Counted from the first letter of the stretch, positions 36,102 through 44,471 are shown. The stretch: 64,000 bases of DNA from Novosphingobium subterraneum (GCF_000807925.1 NZ_JRVC01000001.1:248001-312000), one strand, 5' to 3'. Made by a program: numbers and translations. Notes: generated by a model not told the origin, from the letters alone.

Positions 36102-36119
36102 CCATTGCACTTGCAATGG
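36102..36119. repeat. Inverted repeat in the leader of the 36132 gene
   Basis: CCATTGCA-CT-TGCAATGG is an 8-base inverted repeat with a two-base centre, wedged between the polypurine tract and the ribosome site. In RNA it could form a hairpin of about seven pairs. Its half-site ATTGCA also occurs in the par palindromes, where the centre is CGCG. Confidence 0.5.
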
Positions 36120-36131
36120 AAAGGAAGCCGC

Positions 36132-36773
36132 ATGTCCTGCGACATCGATTATCGTTACCGCCGCGCGCTCGAGCCCTATGGGCTGACGACGTTCGAGACC
36201 GCGCTGCGAGCATTGAACGAGGCCGTCGATGATGTGCGCCTCGCAGGCCGGCAGGTCGCCACCTGTCCCGCGGTTCTGCTCCTCACTCGCCACCTTCAGC
36301 GCATTGCCGACGGAAGGCCGACAACCTGCGAGGCCGACGACCAGATCTTGCGGGCACAGTGCATCGAGCGCCTCGGCGAGCTCAAGCACCGACCTGCGAT
36401 CATTGCGCTGGTCAAGCGCGGGATCGACTATCGTCCTGAAGAACTGCGACACTACCGGCGCGAGGGTACGCGCGCGCTGCGCCAGATCGCAGCCGGGATC
36501 GGGCTCGATCATTCCGCCTACCGCATCAGCTACTACACCTCGCAGGAGGCCCTCGCCGGTGAGCATGTGCTCGAAGCAGACGGTGTCTACATCCGCATCA
36601 GCCCCGAGCGGTTCGGCGAACCGGGTCTCGCCTGGCGGAACCCGTTCTGGAAGCCCCCCGGCGCGGTCATGCGCAAGGCTCCGATCACCGCGCTTGCCGA
36701 CATTCCGGCACTCACAGCGCGGATCGCCCGCGAACTGCAAATCGCACCTCCGGCTCAGCCGGGGCTCATCTGA
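36132..36773 (+). CDS. Uncharacterised plasmid protein
   Basis: 213 residues, family not recognised. It is basic, with many Arg, and has no signal peptide or membrane helix. The middle (RAQCIERLGELKHRPAII) looks helical. The C-terminus has WRNPFWKPPGAVM. ATG 36132 has AAGGA nearby; in-frame TTG codons at 36105 and 36111 directly after the polypurine tract are possible earlier starts. It sits 11 bases before the next gene on the same strand. Confidence 0.65.
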   Translation: MSCDIDYRYRRALEPYGLTTFETALRALNEAVDDVRLAGRQVATCPAVLLLTRHLQRIADGRPTTCEADDQILRAQCIERLGELKHRPAIIALVKRGIDYRPEELRHYRREGTRALRQIAAGIGLDHSAYRISYYTSQEALAGEHVLEADGVYIRISPERFGEPGLAWRNPFWKPPGAVMRKAPITALADIPALTARIARELQIAPPAQPGLI

Positions 36774-36784
36774 AGGACACGCAC

Positions 36785-37408
36785 ATGGGCTGGCTCTACA
36801 TGCACCGCGCAGGGATGGGAGGGCATGAAACGCCCAAAGCCTATCTCGACGATCAGCTGACCTACGAACGGGAGGCCTGCGAAGATGCTCCGTTCCGGGG
36901 GTGCCGGGTCCTCAAGAGCGTTTTCACCGGCAGCACCTACTATGCAGCCGTCGAGCGCTACGGTGAAGATCGCGAGAGGCTCTACGTGACGGCGGTTATC
37001 TGCCTGGTCCACTGGAACCCGAAGGCGGCCGATGGCCTGATCTTCGGCTACAAGGACATGGATGAGCAATCTGGCCCCGTCGAGGCGAATTGCCCGCGAA
37101 GCATCCTGGAACTGCTCACCTCATCCTCGCACCCCTATGCCCTGGACTGGCGCAACCGGTGTTACGCCATGCTGCGTCTCAAGGAGCGAAAGGTTGCCGA
37201 TGGCGACATCCTGCGGCTTCCCGAACCGCTGCGCTTTACTGACGGCAGCGAACACCGCGAGTTCCGGGTCAGCAAGCGCGGGAGCAAGATCGAGCTGCGG
37301 ACACCCGATGGCTTCGGGGCCTATCGTATCTCCCGGCTGATGGAGCGGCGCTTCGAGATCATTCGTCCCGCCCGAAGGATCAAGACCTTCTTCCCGATAG
37401 CCCAGTAG
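36785..37408 (+). CDS. Uncharacterised conserved plasmid protein (possibly DUF6927)
   Basis: 207 residues starting MGWLYMHRAGMGGHETPKAY, a strikingly conserved-looking opening that I associate with DUF6927 proteins of alphaproteobacterial plasmids; that name is from memory. Aromatic-rich, cytosolic, no known catalytic motif. GAAGGA precedes the start. Probably co-transcribed with its neighbours. Confidence 0.65.
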   Translation: MGWLYMHRAGMGGHETPKAYLDDQLTYEREACEDAPFRGCRVLKSVFTGSTYYAAVERYGEDRERLYVTAVICLVHWNPKAADGLIFGYKDMDEQSGPVEANCPRSILELLTSSSHPYALDWRNRCYAMLRLKERKVADGDILRLPEPLRFTDGSEHREFRVSKRGSKIELRTPDGFGAYRISRLMERRFEIIRPARRIKTFFPIAQ

Positions 37409-37422
37409 CGAGGGCCTCTTCC

Positions 37423-37623
37423 ATGACTTCTGCCAGCCTCGATCCGCGCCGCCGTGTCCTTTGCGGGCGGGCCAATGCCGAGCGCGTCGCCATCCGGATG
37501 AGCGCGAAAACCGGGAAGAGCCACGCTGTGGTCAGAACCGGCAACACGCTCCAGCCCTTCTGTGTCATGCCGACGGGAGAAAACCCACCCGGTGCGATCG
37601 AACTGCAAGTTGTCGTCCTGTGA
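37423..37623 (+). CDS. Small uncharacterised protein
   Basis: 66 residues, Arg-rich, with no recognised domain. It begins 14 bases after the previous gene, with GAGGG about 8 bases before the ATG. Support is position, ribosome site and strand; it could still be a chance frame. Confidence 0.45.
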   Translation: MTSASLDPRRRVLCGRANAERVAIRMSAKTGKSHAVVRTGNTLQPFCVMPTGENPPGAIELQVVVL

Positions 37624-37650
37624 CGAACTCGGCGCCAGCCCTATGGCAGC

Positions 37651-37685
37651 TTGAAAGCCATGCAGAATGACGCTATATCGCGTCA
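37651..37685 (+). promoter_or_regulatory. Promoter with palindromic operator for the RES/Xre pair
   Basis: TTGAAA (37651-37656), 17 bases, then TATATC (37674-37679) make a sigma-70-like promoter. The -10 box is the centre of a palindrome TGACGC-TATATC-GCGTCA (37668-37685). A repressor bound there would block polymerase, which fits antitoxin autoregulation. GGAG and the antitoxin ATG follow at 37693 and 37705. Confidence 0.7.
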
Positions 37686-37704
37686 GAAGTCATGGAGCTT
37701 TGCA

Positions 37705-38055
37705 ATGGCGATTCAGAACTATGCGGACAATGGCGCGTTTGCTCCGCGCAAAATCGTCGATGCGCTGCGCACCACCAGCGACGAACTGGCGCGCTCGCTG
37801 GGTCTCGGCAAGGACGCGATCCAGCGCAAGGACCGGATTGCCTCCGATCGTACCCAGCGCCGCCTTCGGCAGATGGTCGAAGTGCTCAACAAGGTCGAAC
37901 CGCGGTTCGGTTCAGCCTTGCTGGCCTATGCCTGGTACCGCTCTGAGCCGCTGCCGGGCTTTTCGGGCCAGACTGCAATGCAGCTTGTGCAGAACAACCG
38001 GGCCGATGACGTTCTGACCTATATCGACGCCGTCGACGCCGGCATTCACGCCTAG
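37705..38055 (+). CDS. Xre/MbcA/ParS-type antitoxin
   Basis: 116 residues. The N-terminal helix-turn-helix region (KIVDALRTTSDELARSLGLGKDAIQRKDR) and the C-terminal DUF2384-like helical domain (ALLAYAWYRSEPLPGFSGQTAMQLVQNNRADDVLTYI, described here by position 90-108) match antitoxins of RES toxins. GGAG is 8 bases before the ATG. The toxin gene starts 4 bases after the stop. Confidence 0.85.
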   Translation: MAIQNYADNGAFAPRKIVDALRTTSDELARSLGLGKDAIQRKDRIASDRTQRRLRQMVEVLNKVEPRFGSALLAYAWYRSEPLPGFSGQTAMQLVQNNRADDVLTYIDAVDAGIHA

Positions 38056-38059
38056 CCTC

Positions 38060-38554
38060 ATGCACTTCACCGGGCTGCTCTACCGCGCCCACAATCCGGT
38101 CTGGTCCCGCGAACCCCTCTCAGGGGAGGGGGCGGCCCGGTTTGGCGGACGGTTCAATCGCATCGGGCGCAGCGCGCTCTATACTTCCCTCGCCCCAGAG
38201 ACCGCGCTGCGCGAGGCCAATCAGGTTGGCACCCTCCAGCCCACCACGCTCGTCGCTTATCAGGCCGATATCGGATCGTTGCTCGATGGCCGCGATGCGG
38301 CTGCATTGCGGCCTTTCGGTATCGCACCGGCTGAGCTCGCCGACCCGGCGTGGCGCGATCGGATGCTCTCAGGCAAACCGGTCCCGACGCAAGATCTGGC
38401 GGAGGCCGCGATCGCGCAAGGCTATGTGGGCATTGTCGTGCCGAGCTACGCCCGCGGCGCTCCCGCCGACGCTCTCAACCTTGTCCTCTGGCACTGGGAA
38501 GGGCGCATCACGCTCGTAGATGACGACGACCGGCTTGGCCTGCGCGATCCCTGA
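38060..38554 (+). CDS. RES-domain toxin
   Basis: 164 residues covering the RES fold: YRAHNP near the start, GGRFNRIGRSALYTS, APETALRE and VPSYARG, supplying the Arg, Tyr, Glu and Ser after which the family is named or aligned. RES toxins degrade NAD+ or modify targets by ADP-ribosyl chemistry. It is paired with the Xre-type antitoxin and ends 34 bases before a convergent gene. Confidence 0.88.
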   Translation: MHFTGLLYRAHNPVWSREPLSGEGAARFGGRFNRIGRSALYTSLAPETALREANQVGTLQPTTLVAYQADIGSLLDGRDAAALRPFGIAPAELADPAWRDRMLSGKPVPTQDLAEAAIAQGYVGIVVPSYARGAPADALNLVLWHWEGRITLVDDDDRLGLRDP

Positions 38555-38588
38555 TTTCTGCCTGTTAGGCCGGCAAGCTGATGCCTGC

Positions 38589-39086
38589 CTAGTCTTCGAT
38601 CCGGCCGCCAAGCGACGGATCGAGATACCACGAGGGTCCCTCGACGAAGTCGGCCGAGCGTGCTGGAACGGGCCCGTCGGGCTCACTTGCGACATAAGGA
38701 TTGACCTGCGGTGCAGGCCTCTCGCCGGAGCGAAGGAGCTTCCCCGACATTTCGCAGCGAGGGCGCAGGAGATCGAGCAGCCATTCGAGATCATCCAGCA
38801 TCTGGACGATGCCGCGCCCCGCCAGCGTGTAGTAGAGACACCGCTGATAATCATCGCACTGGCACGAAAGCACCTGCGTCAGCTTGTTCTTGGCACCGGG
38901 TGTGCCCTGGAAAACCCCCTGCAGCGCTTCGTAGAGTTCGCGCGCCGAATAATAGGCATCGAACGCTTCTATCCCGATAGAGGCATTGGCGAGCGAGCGC
39001 CGCGTAGGCGTCACCAGTGGGTCAACCGATGCATCGCGCAGCGTCAGATCGAGGTCGAATTGGCCGAGATCGAATACCTTGTTCAT
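38589..39086 (-). CDS. Uncharacterised protein, divergent from 39152 gene
   Basis: 165 residues, not recognised. Apart from the metal-efflux operon, hipBA, the 47166 and 55436 genes and the coiled-coil gene, it is the only minus-strand gene in the 28-59 kb block. Features are a CQCDDYQRCLYY cluster (three Cys) and a helical, hydrophobic centre (MLDDLEWLLDLL). It faces the 39152 gene across an intergenic palindrome, so the two are probably co-regulated. Confidence 0.6.
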   Translation of the reverse strand: MNKVFDLGQFDLDLTLRDASVDPLVTPTRRSLANASIGIEAFDAYYSARELYEALQGVFQGTPGAKNKLTQVLSCQCDDYQRCLYYTLAGRGIVQMLDDLEWLLDLLRPRCEMSGKLLRSGERPAPQVNPYVASEPDGPVPARSADFVEGPSWYLDPSLGGRIED

Positions 39087-39098
39087 AAGACAAAATTC

Positions 39099-39119
39099 CT
39101 CTATGTGACGAACATAGAG
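39099..39119. promoter_or_regulatory. Palindromic operator between divergent genes
   Basis: CTCTATGT (39099-39106) and ACATAGAG (39112-39119) are perfect 8-base arms around GACGA. The site is 12 bases upstream of the minus-strand gene and 32 bases upstream of the plus-strand ATG at 39152, a good place to control both. Neither gene encodes an obvious DNA-binding domain. Confidence 0.65.
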
Positions 39120-39151
39120 TGAACAAAAGGGGCGGTCAAGAGCGTCAGACC

Positions 39152-40438
39152 ATGTGGTTGGTGGCCAAGGACACCACAGGTAGCACCGGGCGCGTCGCCA
39201 TTGGCGACGGTCTGCGAGCAGCCTTGGTCCGCTGGTACACGGGCCATGGCAACGAGGCCGATCACCGGGCCTGCGTCTCTCTCGTCGTGACAGCGCGCGA
39301 GAATCACAAATGGCTCGCCTGCGATTGTCTGGGCGAGGTCACCGCGCCGCCGCTGCTGAGCCCGGCCTACCTGAGCTTTCAGGAAACCTATTACCTGCGG
39401 CGGCTGACTTCGAGGCCGATGCATGCGCCGGCGTGTCCATTTTTCCTGCCCCAGGCACCGCCGCGCATCCGCGAGACAGCAAGGGATTCGCTCTACGCGC
39501 TCGATGTTCCAGATGGCCTGTTCAACGCGCACCAGAAGGCGCCGGAGAAACTCGCCCAGAAACCGGACCACAGTGAGCCAGACGACCGGTCGCGTGGTGT
39601 TGCAATCCCGCGCCTCGGCAAACTGCTGTGGCTGCTGCTCGAGCGGGCGGGTTCCAACGTGCTGCGCGAGCTTCCGCCAGCAGGGCCACGGGAGGGCTCG
39701 ATCAGCCAGGAGATGCGTTTCCTGCGCCGGGCTGCGCAAGGTCTCGAGATTGCGCCCGGGGTTCCGCTCTCGGCCCATCTCTACACGAACGCCATCGATT
39801 ACGAAAAGCGGCGGGTTCACGCCCGGCTGCGCGCTGCGGCCGAGAGATGGCCTCATGAATTCGCGCCCCAGGCGTTTCTTCTGCTCGAGGCCAATGCGGT
39901 CACTTCCACCGAGATCGTCACCGGTCTCGGCACGATCTCGGTCCGGAACCGCATCCAGCACACCGGGATCATCCGCGCCGAAGTTGAGCCGCCGTTCCTT
40001 GTGCTCGCCGTCGTCGGCGAGCACAGCAGGAAGGAGGGCTATGTCGCGCTGCGCGCCTACGCTCAGCCTGTCTTGAGCGGCAACCAGTTCGTGCCGACAG
40101 AGCGAGACCACGACCGAGACGTTCTGCGGGCGCTCCAAGACGCGCAGTATATCCTGCGACGCCGGGACATCCGGATGGCGGTGAAGAAGATCCTCTTCGA
40201 TCTGCCATTTGCGGACGTCTCCGTAAGGCCGGATTTCCTGATCGCCCTTCTCGACGACAACACCGGGCAGGAGTGCCGCTTTGCGCTGCAAATCCTCCAG
40301 TCGTCCGACGAGGATTATCTCGCCCTCAGGGCAATCGAGCGGACTCGTCTTTCGCAGCTTGGACCGGTGGCGGCCCTCGCTCTTGGAGACGTCACGCCCG
40401 AGATCGTTGCCCGGACCGCTCTCGGGATCCTGAGCTGA
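39152..40438 (+). CDS. Uncharacterised protein with putative zinc-binding Cys cluster
   Basis: 428 residues, not recognised. The N-terminal third has CVSLVV, WLACDCLG and HAPACPFF, a Cys/His arrangement that could bind zinc. The rest is soluble, with IPRLGKLLWLLLERAGSNVL and a long alpha/beta C-terminal half with FLVLAVVGEH and DRDVLRALQDAQ. ATG 39152 is chosen; GTG 39119 would place the start within the operator. It could be a DNA-interacting plasmid protein, but this is not shown. Confidence 0.62.
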   Translation: MWLVAKDTTGSTGRVAIGDGLRAALVRWYTGHGNEADHRACVSLVVTARENHKWLACDCLGEVTAPPLLSPAYLSFQETYYLRRLTSRPMHAPACPFFLPQAPPRIRETARDSLYALDVPDGLFNAHQKAPEKLAQKPDHSEPDDRSRGVAIPRLGKLLWLLLERAGSNVLRELPPAGPREGSISQEMRFLRRAAQGLEIAPGVPLSAHLYTNAIDYEKRRVHARLRAAAERWPHEFAPQAFLLLEANAVTSTEIVTGLGTISVRNRIQHTGIIRAEVEPPFLVLAVVGEHSRKEGYVALRAYAQPVLSGNQFVPTERDHDRDVLRALQDAQYILRRRDIRMAVKKILFDLPFADVSVRPDFLIALLDDNTGQECRFALQILQSSDEDYLALRAIERTRLSQLGPVAALALGDVTPEIVARTALGILS

Positions 40439-40453
40439 AGAAGAGGGGGAGGG
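40437..40453 (+). promoter_or_regulatory. Polypurine tract (copy 5)
   Basis: GAAGAAGAGGGGGAGGG starts inside the preceding stop codon and ends 32 bases before the ATG at 40486, which has its own AGGAG. Confidence 0.5.
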
Positions 40454-40485
40454 TCTGAGCGAACCTGCAACAGGAGAGTTCGCTC

Positions 40486-41121
40486 ATGCCATGTTTTGCC
40501 CCATCACCGCGTCCCTCCACTTCCATCTGGGGCGCCGTCCAGCAGGCCGATCAGCTGGCCCCCGGCATATGGTCAGTTATGACCGCCAGCCACGGCGGTA
40601 TCATTCTGTCCGATCAGAGACAGGCCGCCATGCCAGCGGCGCTACGGATCGAAGGCGGGGCCTACGAAGAAGATTGCGATTGGGGGCTCCCGATCCTTGC
40701 CTTCACCAGCGAGCTTGAAGGGCAGGGCTCCTGCTCTGCGGGCTTGCTGCAGCTTGCCCGCGATACTACCCGATGTTGGCACCCGGACCGCTTCAGCGCC
40801 TTCACCGGCGAGGCCATAGAGGAGAATTCCTCTGCGATCCTGCGGACGCGCAAGGCCTATATGGCCGCGATCGGCGAATTCTGCGTGACCAGCGCCTGGG
40901 GCGATTGGGCCGAGTGGGTGCCGGACGGCAAAGTCGGCGTGATTGCCCGGCAAGTCGAGCGCGTCGATCACCTTGGCCGCCCAACCTATGGCGAGGCCGA
41001 GGTCTGCGCGCTCATCGCCAAGGACCTCTACGCCGCGCGCGGCGAGGTTAAGGCGCTGCGTGATACGGCGCACGACATCATCCCGATTCCTGAAGCCCTG
41101 CGACCCAAGCGCGTTGGCTGA
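40486..41121 (+). CDS. DUF7007-like plasmid protein
   Basis: 211 residues. WGAVQQADQLAPGIWSVMTASHGGIILSD (about residues 15-43) is the recognisable stretch of the family I know as DUF7007; the name is from memory. It also has CDWGLPILAF and a C-terminal AWGDWAEWVPDGKVGV. No enzyme motif is evident and it is likely cytosolic. AGGAG is 9 bases upstream of the ATG. Confidence 0.65.
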   Translation: MPCFAPSPRPSTSIWGAVQQADQLAPGIWSVMTASHGGIILSDQRQAAMPAALRIEGGAYEEDCDWGLPILAFTSELEGQGSCSAGLLQLARDTTRCWHPDRFSAFTGEAIEENSSAILRTRKAYMAAIGEFCVTSAWGDWAEWVPDGKVGVIARQVERVDHLGRPTYGEAEVCALIAKDLYAARGEVKALRDTAHDIIPIPEALRPKRVG

Positions 41122-41171
41122 AGAGCAGGCCAAGGCAGCCGGGCTCCGGCCAGGCATCAATCCGCTGTTCT

Positions 41172-41194
41172 GAAGGGAAGGGGGAGGGGAAGGG
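41172..41194 (+). promoter_or_regulatory. Polypurine tract (copy 6)
   Basis: A 23-base run of G and A only (three G-tracts of 4-5 and two of 3) ends 29 bases before the ATG at 41224. Between them a six-codon frame (ATG 41207, MKDPLS) ends in a TGA that overlaps the gene start, the same arrangement as at 28242-28271. Confidence 0.55.
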
Positions 41195-41223
41195 CGAAAC
41201 AGTGCGATGAAGGACCCCTTGTC

Positions 41224-42897
41224 ATGAACCCGACAGTTATTCGACCCAGCGTCAGCCCGAAGACGATCACCAAAGTCACGCGCCTCTTCAATGGCACCAT
41301 CGGCGATATCCTCGGCGAGCTCCTCCAGAACAGTCGCCGCGCGGGCGCTTCCCGGATCGATATCGCCTGCTGCGCGGATCAGGACGCAGCGCGCCTGACC
41401 CTTGTCGATGATGGAACCGGAGTCGCCCATCCGCAGACCATGATTGCGCTGGGGGATTCGGGCTGGAGCCAGCACATCCATGAGGCCGAAGACCCGGCAG
41501 GCATGGGTGTCTTCAGCCTGGCGGGCAAGGAAACCCGGATCAGCTCGCGTCATACCGATGCCGACATCGGATGGTCGGTCCATGTCCCAGCGGATGGCTG
41601 GACCGGTGCGCAGGACATTGCCGTGCAGCCCCTTGCTCGCCCCGTCGGGACGACAATCAGCTTCCTGATGCCCGGCGTGAGCGAGCAGACCACCGAGCGG
41701 ATTCTGCGCGAGGTCGCGAAGTTCTACCCGCTGCCGGTGTTCTTCAATGGCACGGAAATGCCACGCGAGGACTTTCTCGCCAAAGCAATCTACATCGCCG
41801 AGTGGAACGGCAGCCAGATCGGCGTGTTCGAAGGGCGCGAATACCACCAGGACCCCACCACGAATTTCTATGGGATGGTGCTCACCCGCAAGCTTGCCAG
41901 CGTCTCGGAGAGCCTTGGCGGCAAAACATACCATGCCCGGCTCGATATCGGGGCCACCCCGGGCCTTGCCCTTGTGCTCCCGGCGCGCAAGGAATTCGTC
42001 GAGAATGCCGCGTTTGCGGCGCTGCAGGCAGCGTGCAGGCGCACGATCTATGCCGCGCTGGCGCACAGAGGCCAGCACCGGCTTTCCTTCGAGAACTGGA
42101 AGGAAGCGCGCGATCTTGGGGTTGCCCTGCCGGAGGCCGACCCCTGCCTGCCCCGCTGGCATGCTGCCATTGCGGAGAGCGACAACGTCAATGTCGAGTA
42201 TGAGGAAATCGCAGCAGGTGCGGACACGATCCTTGTCGCGGATCTTGAGCCCGATATTGCCCAGGGACTGGAGCGCGCGCTGCGCGACCACCCCTTGCGC
42301 CCGCACCTCGTCGAGAACCATCCCGCATACGCTGGCTATGGCTGGTATGACGCGCTGCATCAGCTCGGCAACGTGCGCTTCTATGTTGCAGCCGGAGAGC
42401 GCGACCACGTCATCGCCGAAAACGGCAGCTTCCCCCCGCTCGATGACCATGTTCGTGCCGAGACGATCGAGCTGAGGTTCTGCGTCTTCCACCGCGCCAG
42501 CGTAACGCAGCGCGAGGAACGGATCTCGGCAGATGTCGCCTTCGTCCTCGGCGAGGATGGTTGGTACAGCGGCATCGACCAGATCCGCATTGCCTATGTT
42601 CCGGGTCCGGCGCTGACTCCTGAAACGCTGGTCGATCTGATCGAGAACGTCTGTTTCTGCGCGAACGACGACAGCGAGGCCGACTCCTGGGACACCCAGC
42701 ACGAGCACTTCCTGCGCGATGCGCGCGAGCTCGCGGCCCGGGTGCTGCTCGGCGAGGACGAGGCCATTGCGGCGCGTATCCGCGACACGCTTGCCGGCAT
42801 CCTCTGGGTCATTCCCAAGGACCGGCAGGTTGCCATTACCGTTGCTGCCGGGACCGCGATCGATGTTCAGCTTTCCGCTTTTCAACCTGCGGGCTGA
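41224..42897 (+). CDS. GHKL-type ATPase (Hsp90-like ATP-binding fold)
   Basis: 557 residues. The N-terminal ATP-binding fold shows ILGELLQNSRRAGAS (N-box Glu/Asn), LVDDGTGV (G1) and GMGVFSLAGKE (G2). It lacks histidine-kinase, MutL or Hsp90 middle signatures, and the C-terminal 400 residues are not recognised. Stand-alone GHKL proteins of this sort occur on plasmids, and MORC-like relatives occur in defence loci. Its function here is unknown. AAGGA precedes the ATG by 9 bases. Confidence 0.75.
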   Translation: MNPTVIRPSVSPKTITKVTRLFNGTIGDILGELLQNSRRAGASRIDIACCADQDAARLTLVDDGTGVAHPQTMIALGDSGWSQHIHEAEDPAGMGVFSLAGKETRISSRHTDADIGWSVHVPADGWTGAQDIAVQPLARPVGTTISFLMPGVSEQTTERILREVAKFYPLPVFFNGTEMPREDFLAKAIYIAEWNGSQIGVFEGREYHQDPTTNFYGMVLTRKLASVSESLGGKTYHARLDIGATPGLALVLPARKEFVENAAFAALQAACRRTIYAALAHRGQHRLSFENWKEARDLGVALPEADPCLPRWHAAIAESDNVNVEYEEIAAGADTILVADLEPDIAQGLERALRDHPLRPHLVENHPAYAGYGWYDALHQLGNVRFYVAAGERDHVIAENGSFPPLDDHVRAETIELRFCVFHRASVTQREERISADVAFVLGEDGWYSGIDQIRIAYVPGPALTPETLVDLIENVCFCANDDSEADSWDTQHEHFLRDARELAARVLLGEDEAIAARIRDTLAGILWVIPKDRQVAITVAAGTAIDVQLSAFQPAG

Positions 42898-42942
42898 GTC
42901 CCGCGAGGCCGTCCGGTTGTCCGCTCGTCGTCTCTTGGATCA

Positions 42943-42955
42943 GGAGGAGACCTCC
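42943..42955 (+). promoter_or_regulatory. Ribosome site in a hairpin before the DUF3768 gene
   Basis: GGAGG-AGA-CCTCC forms a five-pair GC-rich hairpin in which the Shine-Dalgarno GGAGG is paired with the CCTCC lying directly before the ATG at 42957. This could limit translation unless opened by a ribosome, or by GHKL-gene translation, which ends 46 bases upstream. Confidence 0.45.
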
Positions 42956-42956
42956 A

Positions 42957-43328
42957 ATGCATGACACATCTGACCTCACTTGCGCGCGGCAACGCACCGA
43001 GCGCATTGCGCTGCTCAATGATGCCGCGCGCCAGGGCCGTGACCGAACGGCCCGCATCGTCATGACCTCCGGGTTGCTTGCAGAATTCGGCGGCGACACG
43101 GTGGCACAAAGCATGATGGTTCAGGCTCGGTTGATGGCCGCTCTGCGCCATTGCACCTTCGCCCCGGATTCGCCCGAGCGAGACTTTGCAAGCATGGATG
43201 TCGATGGCATCAAGGTGCTGATGAAAGTCGATTATTACGACACCGAACTGGCATTCGGGTCCGAGGATCCGGCCAATCCAGCGATGACACAGCGCGTCAT
43301 CACGCTGATGCGGCCAGCGGACTACTGA
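42957..43328 (+). CDS. DUF3768 protein
   Basis: 123 residues. RTERIALLNDAARQG, VMTSGLL and the C-terminal DVDGIKVLMKVDYYD followed by GSEDPANPAMTQRVITLM match the DUF3768 pattern, common on alphaproteobacterial plasmids and of unknown function. It follows the GHKL ATPase gene by 59 bases. Confidence 0.8.
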   Translation: MHDTSDLTCARQRTERIALLNDAARQGRDRTARIVMTSGLLAEFGGDTVAQSMMVQARLMAALRHCTFAPDSPERDFASMDVDGIKVLMKVDYYDTELAFGSEDPANPAMTQRVITLMRPADY

Positions 43329-43400
43329 TGAGTTCAGGGGCTGACATGTCAGTGCGCCGCGGGGCATCGGCCCAGTTAAGGGTGGGGAGGTAACGAGCGC

Positions 43401-43751
43401 ATGAGCAGGCACAAAGTACCGCTTCGTGACGGGATTGCTGCTGCCAGTGCCTATGTCGGATGGGACCGACCGCTTCAGACCTATTTCGCGCAGGTTCTGA
43501 GCGCTCCTGACGAAGACGGGGAGGAAATCGAACTCGTATGGGTCGGAACCGCTTTCGGAGAGCTGCCCCGCGCGGTTGACGCAATCCGCGCGCTCGAGCC
43601 CTATTGCCATATCGAGGCAAGTCTTGCCGCACAGCTCGAGATCGACAGGATGGCCTGCCTCGCCACGCGCGATGGACCCAATCAGCTCGAAGCCAAGGCG
43701 TTCATGGCGCGCCTCAACCAGATCAAGGACGGGTCCGAGCCCGAAGCTTAG
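43401..43751 (+). CDS. Uncharacterised plasmid protein
   Basis: 116 residues, not recognised. It has a plausible alpha/beta pattern (ASAYVGWDRPLQTYFAQVL, IELVWVG) and an acidic C-terminus. GGGGAGG lies 12 bases before the ATG. It is part of the plus-strand run of small plasmid genes. Confidence 0.62.
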   Translation: MSRHKVPLRDGIAAASAYVGWDRPLQTYFAQVLSAPDEDGEEIELVWVGTAFGELPRAVDAIRALEPYCHIEASLAAQLEIDRMACLATRDGPNQLEAKAFMARLNQIKDGSEPEA

Positions 43752-43886
43752 GTCGGTACAGACCGGGCCTGGCTCGTAGCAGGGCCGGTTCAGCTCCAAT
43801 CCAACTATCGAGACTCCTCAGCCCTCTGGGCTGGACAGGATGACGCGCGCCTGCGGTGGCTGGCGCACGGGCCGGGCCAGGGGCCC

Positions 43887-43900
43887 GGAGGAGAGGGGGG
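43887..43900 (+). promoter_or_regulatory. Polypurine tract (copy 7)
   Basis: GGAGGAGAGGGGGG lies 54 bases before the ATG at 43955 and directly abuts an in-frame ATG at 43901. The downstream start has its own AGGAG. Confidence 0.4.
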
Positions 43901-43954
43901 ATGGGAGAAGGTGTTCCGGACAAGGGGTTCGGACGGCATCAGGAGAACTTCGAC

Positions 43955-44455
43955 ATGAACATCGGCACCCTCAAGGCCAACGCAGAAGGCGTTCACATCG
44001 GCCGCATCACCACCCTGACCTTCAGCGCGACGGTTGCGCTGCGGGCCTTCGAATCCACCAACGAGCGGGCACCCAAGTTCGACCTCATGGCGCTCTCGGC
44101 GGACCGCCGCAGCTGGGTCAAGATCGGCGCGCTCTGGGAATACTCGTCGAACGAGACCGGCGAGTGCTTCCTCTCGGGCCAGATCGACGATCCCAGCCTC
44201 TCGGCGCCGATCCCGGTCGCCATGTTCCAGCAGAACGATGGCAGCTACAACGTCGCCTGGCGCCGCTCGAAGCCCAAGGCCTCGCTCGACGGCTTCGGCA
44301 GCGAGAGTGAAGGCGCCCTGCCGCCGCTGACTGCCACCGGCGACGAACCGGCCAGCGACCGCAGCGTTGACAGCGGTGCTGCCACCGGCGACGGTCTGGG
44401 CGACAGCACCGCTCCGGCACCCAAGGGCAAGACGCGCGCGAGCGTCGACGCCTGA
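43955..44455 (+). CDS. DUF736 protein
   Basis: 166 residues. The N-terminal half has the DUF736 pattern: MNIGTLKANAEGVHIGRI, FDLMALSADRRSWVKIGALW, FLSGQIDDPSL and PVAMFQ. The C-terminal 60 residues are low-complexity Ala/Ser/Asp-rich. DUF736 genes are a hallmark of alphaproteobacterial plasmids; their function is unknown. A DNA-binding or transfer-region role has been guessed from context only. Confidence 0.85.
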   Translation: MNIGTLKANAEGVHIGRITTLTFSATVALRAFESTNERAPKFDLMALSADRRSWVKIGALWEYSSNETGECFLSGQIDDPSLSAPIPVAMFQQNDGSYNVAWRRSKPKASLDGFGSESEGALPPLTATGDEPASDRSVDSGAATGDGLGDSTAPAPKGKTRASVDA

Positions 44456-44471
44456 CCGGGACAAGCCCCCC

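Noticed and set aside
38123..38135. CAGGGGAGGGGGC-like tract
   Set aside because: It lies inside the RES toxin coding sequence (SGEGAARFGG), so it reflects codons, not a leader element.
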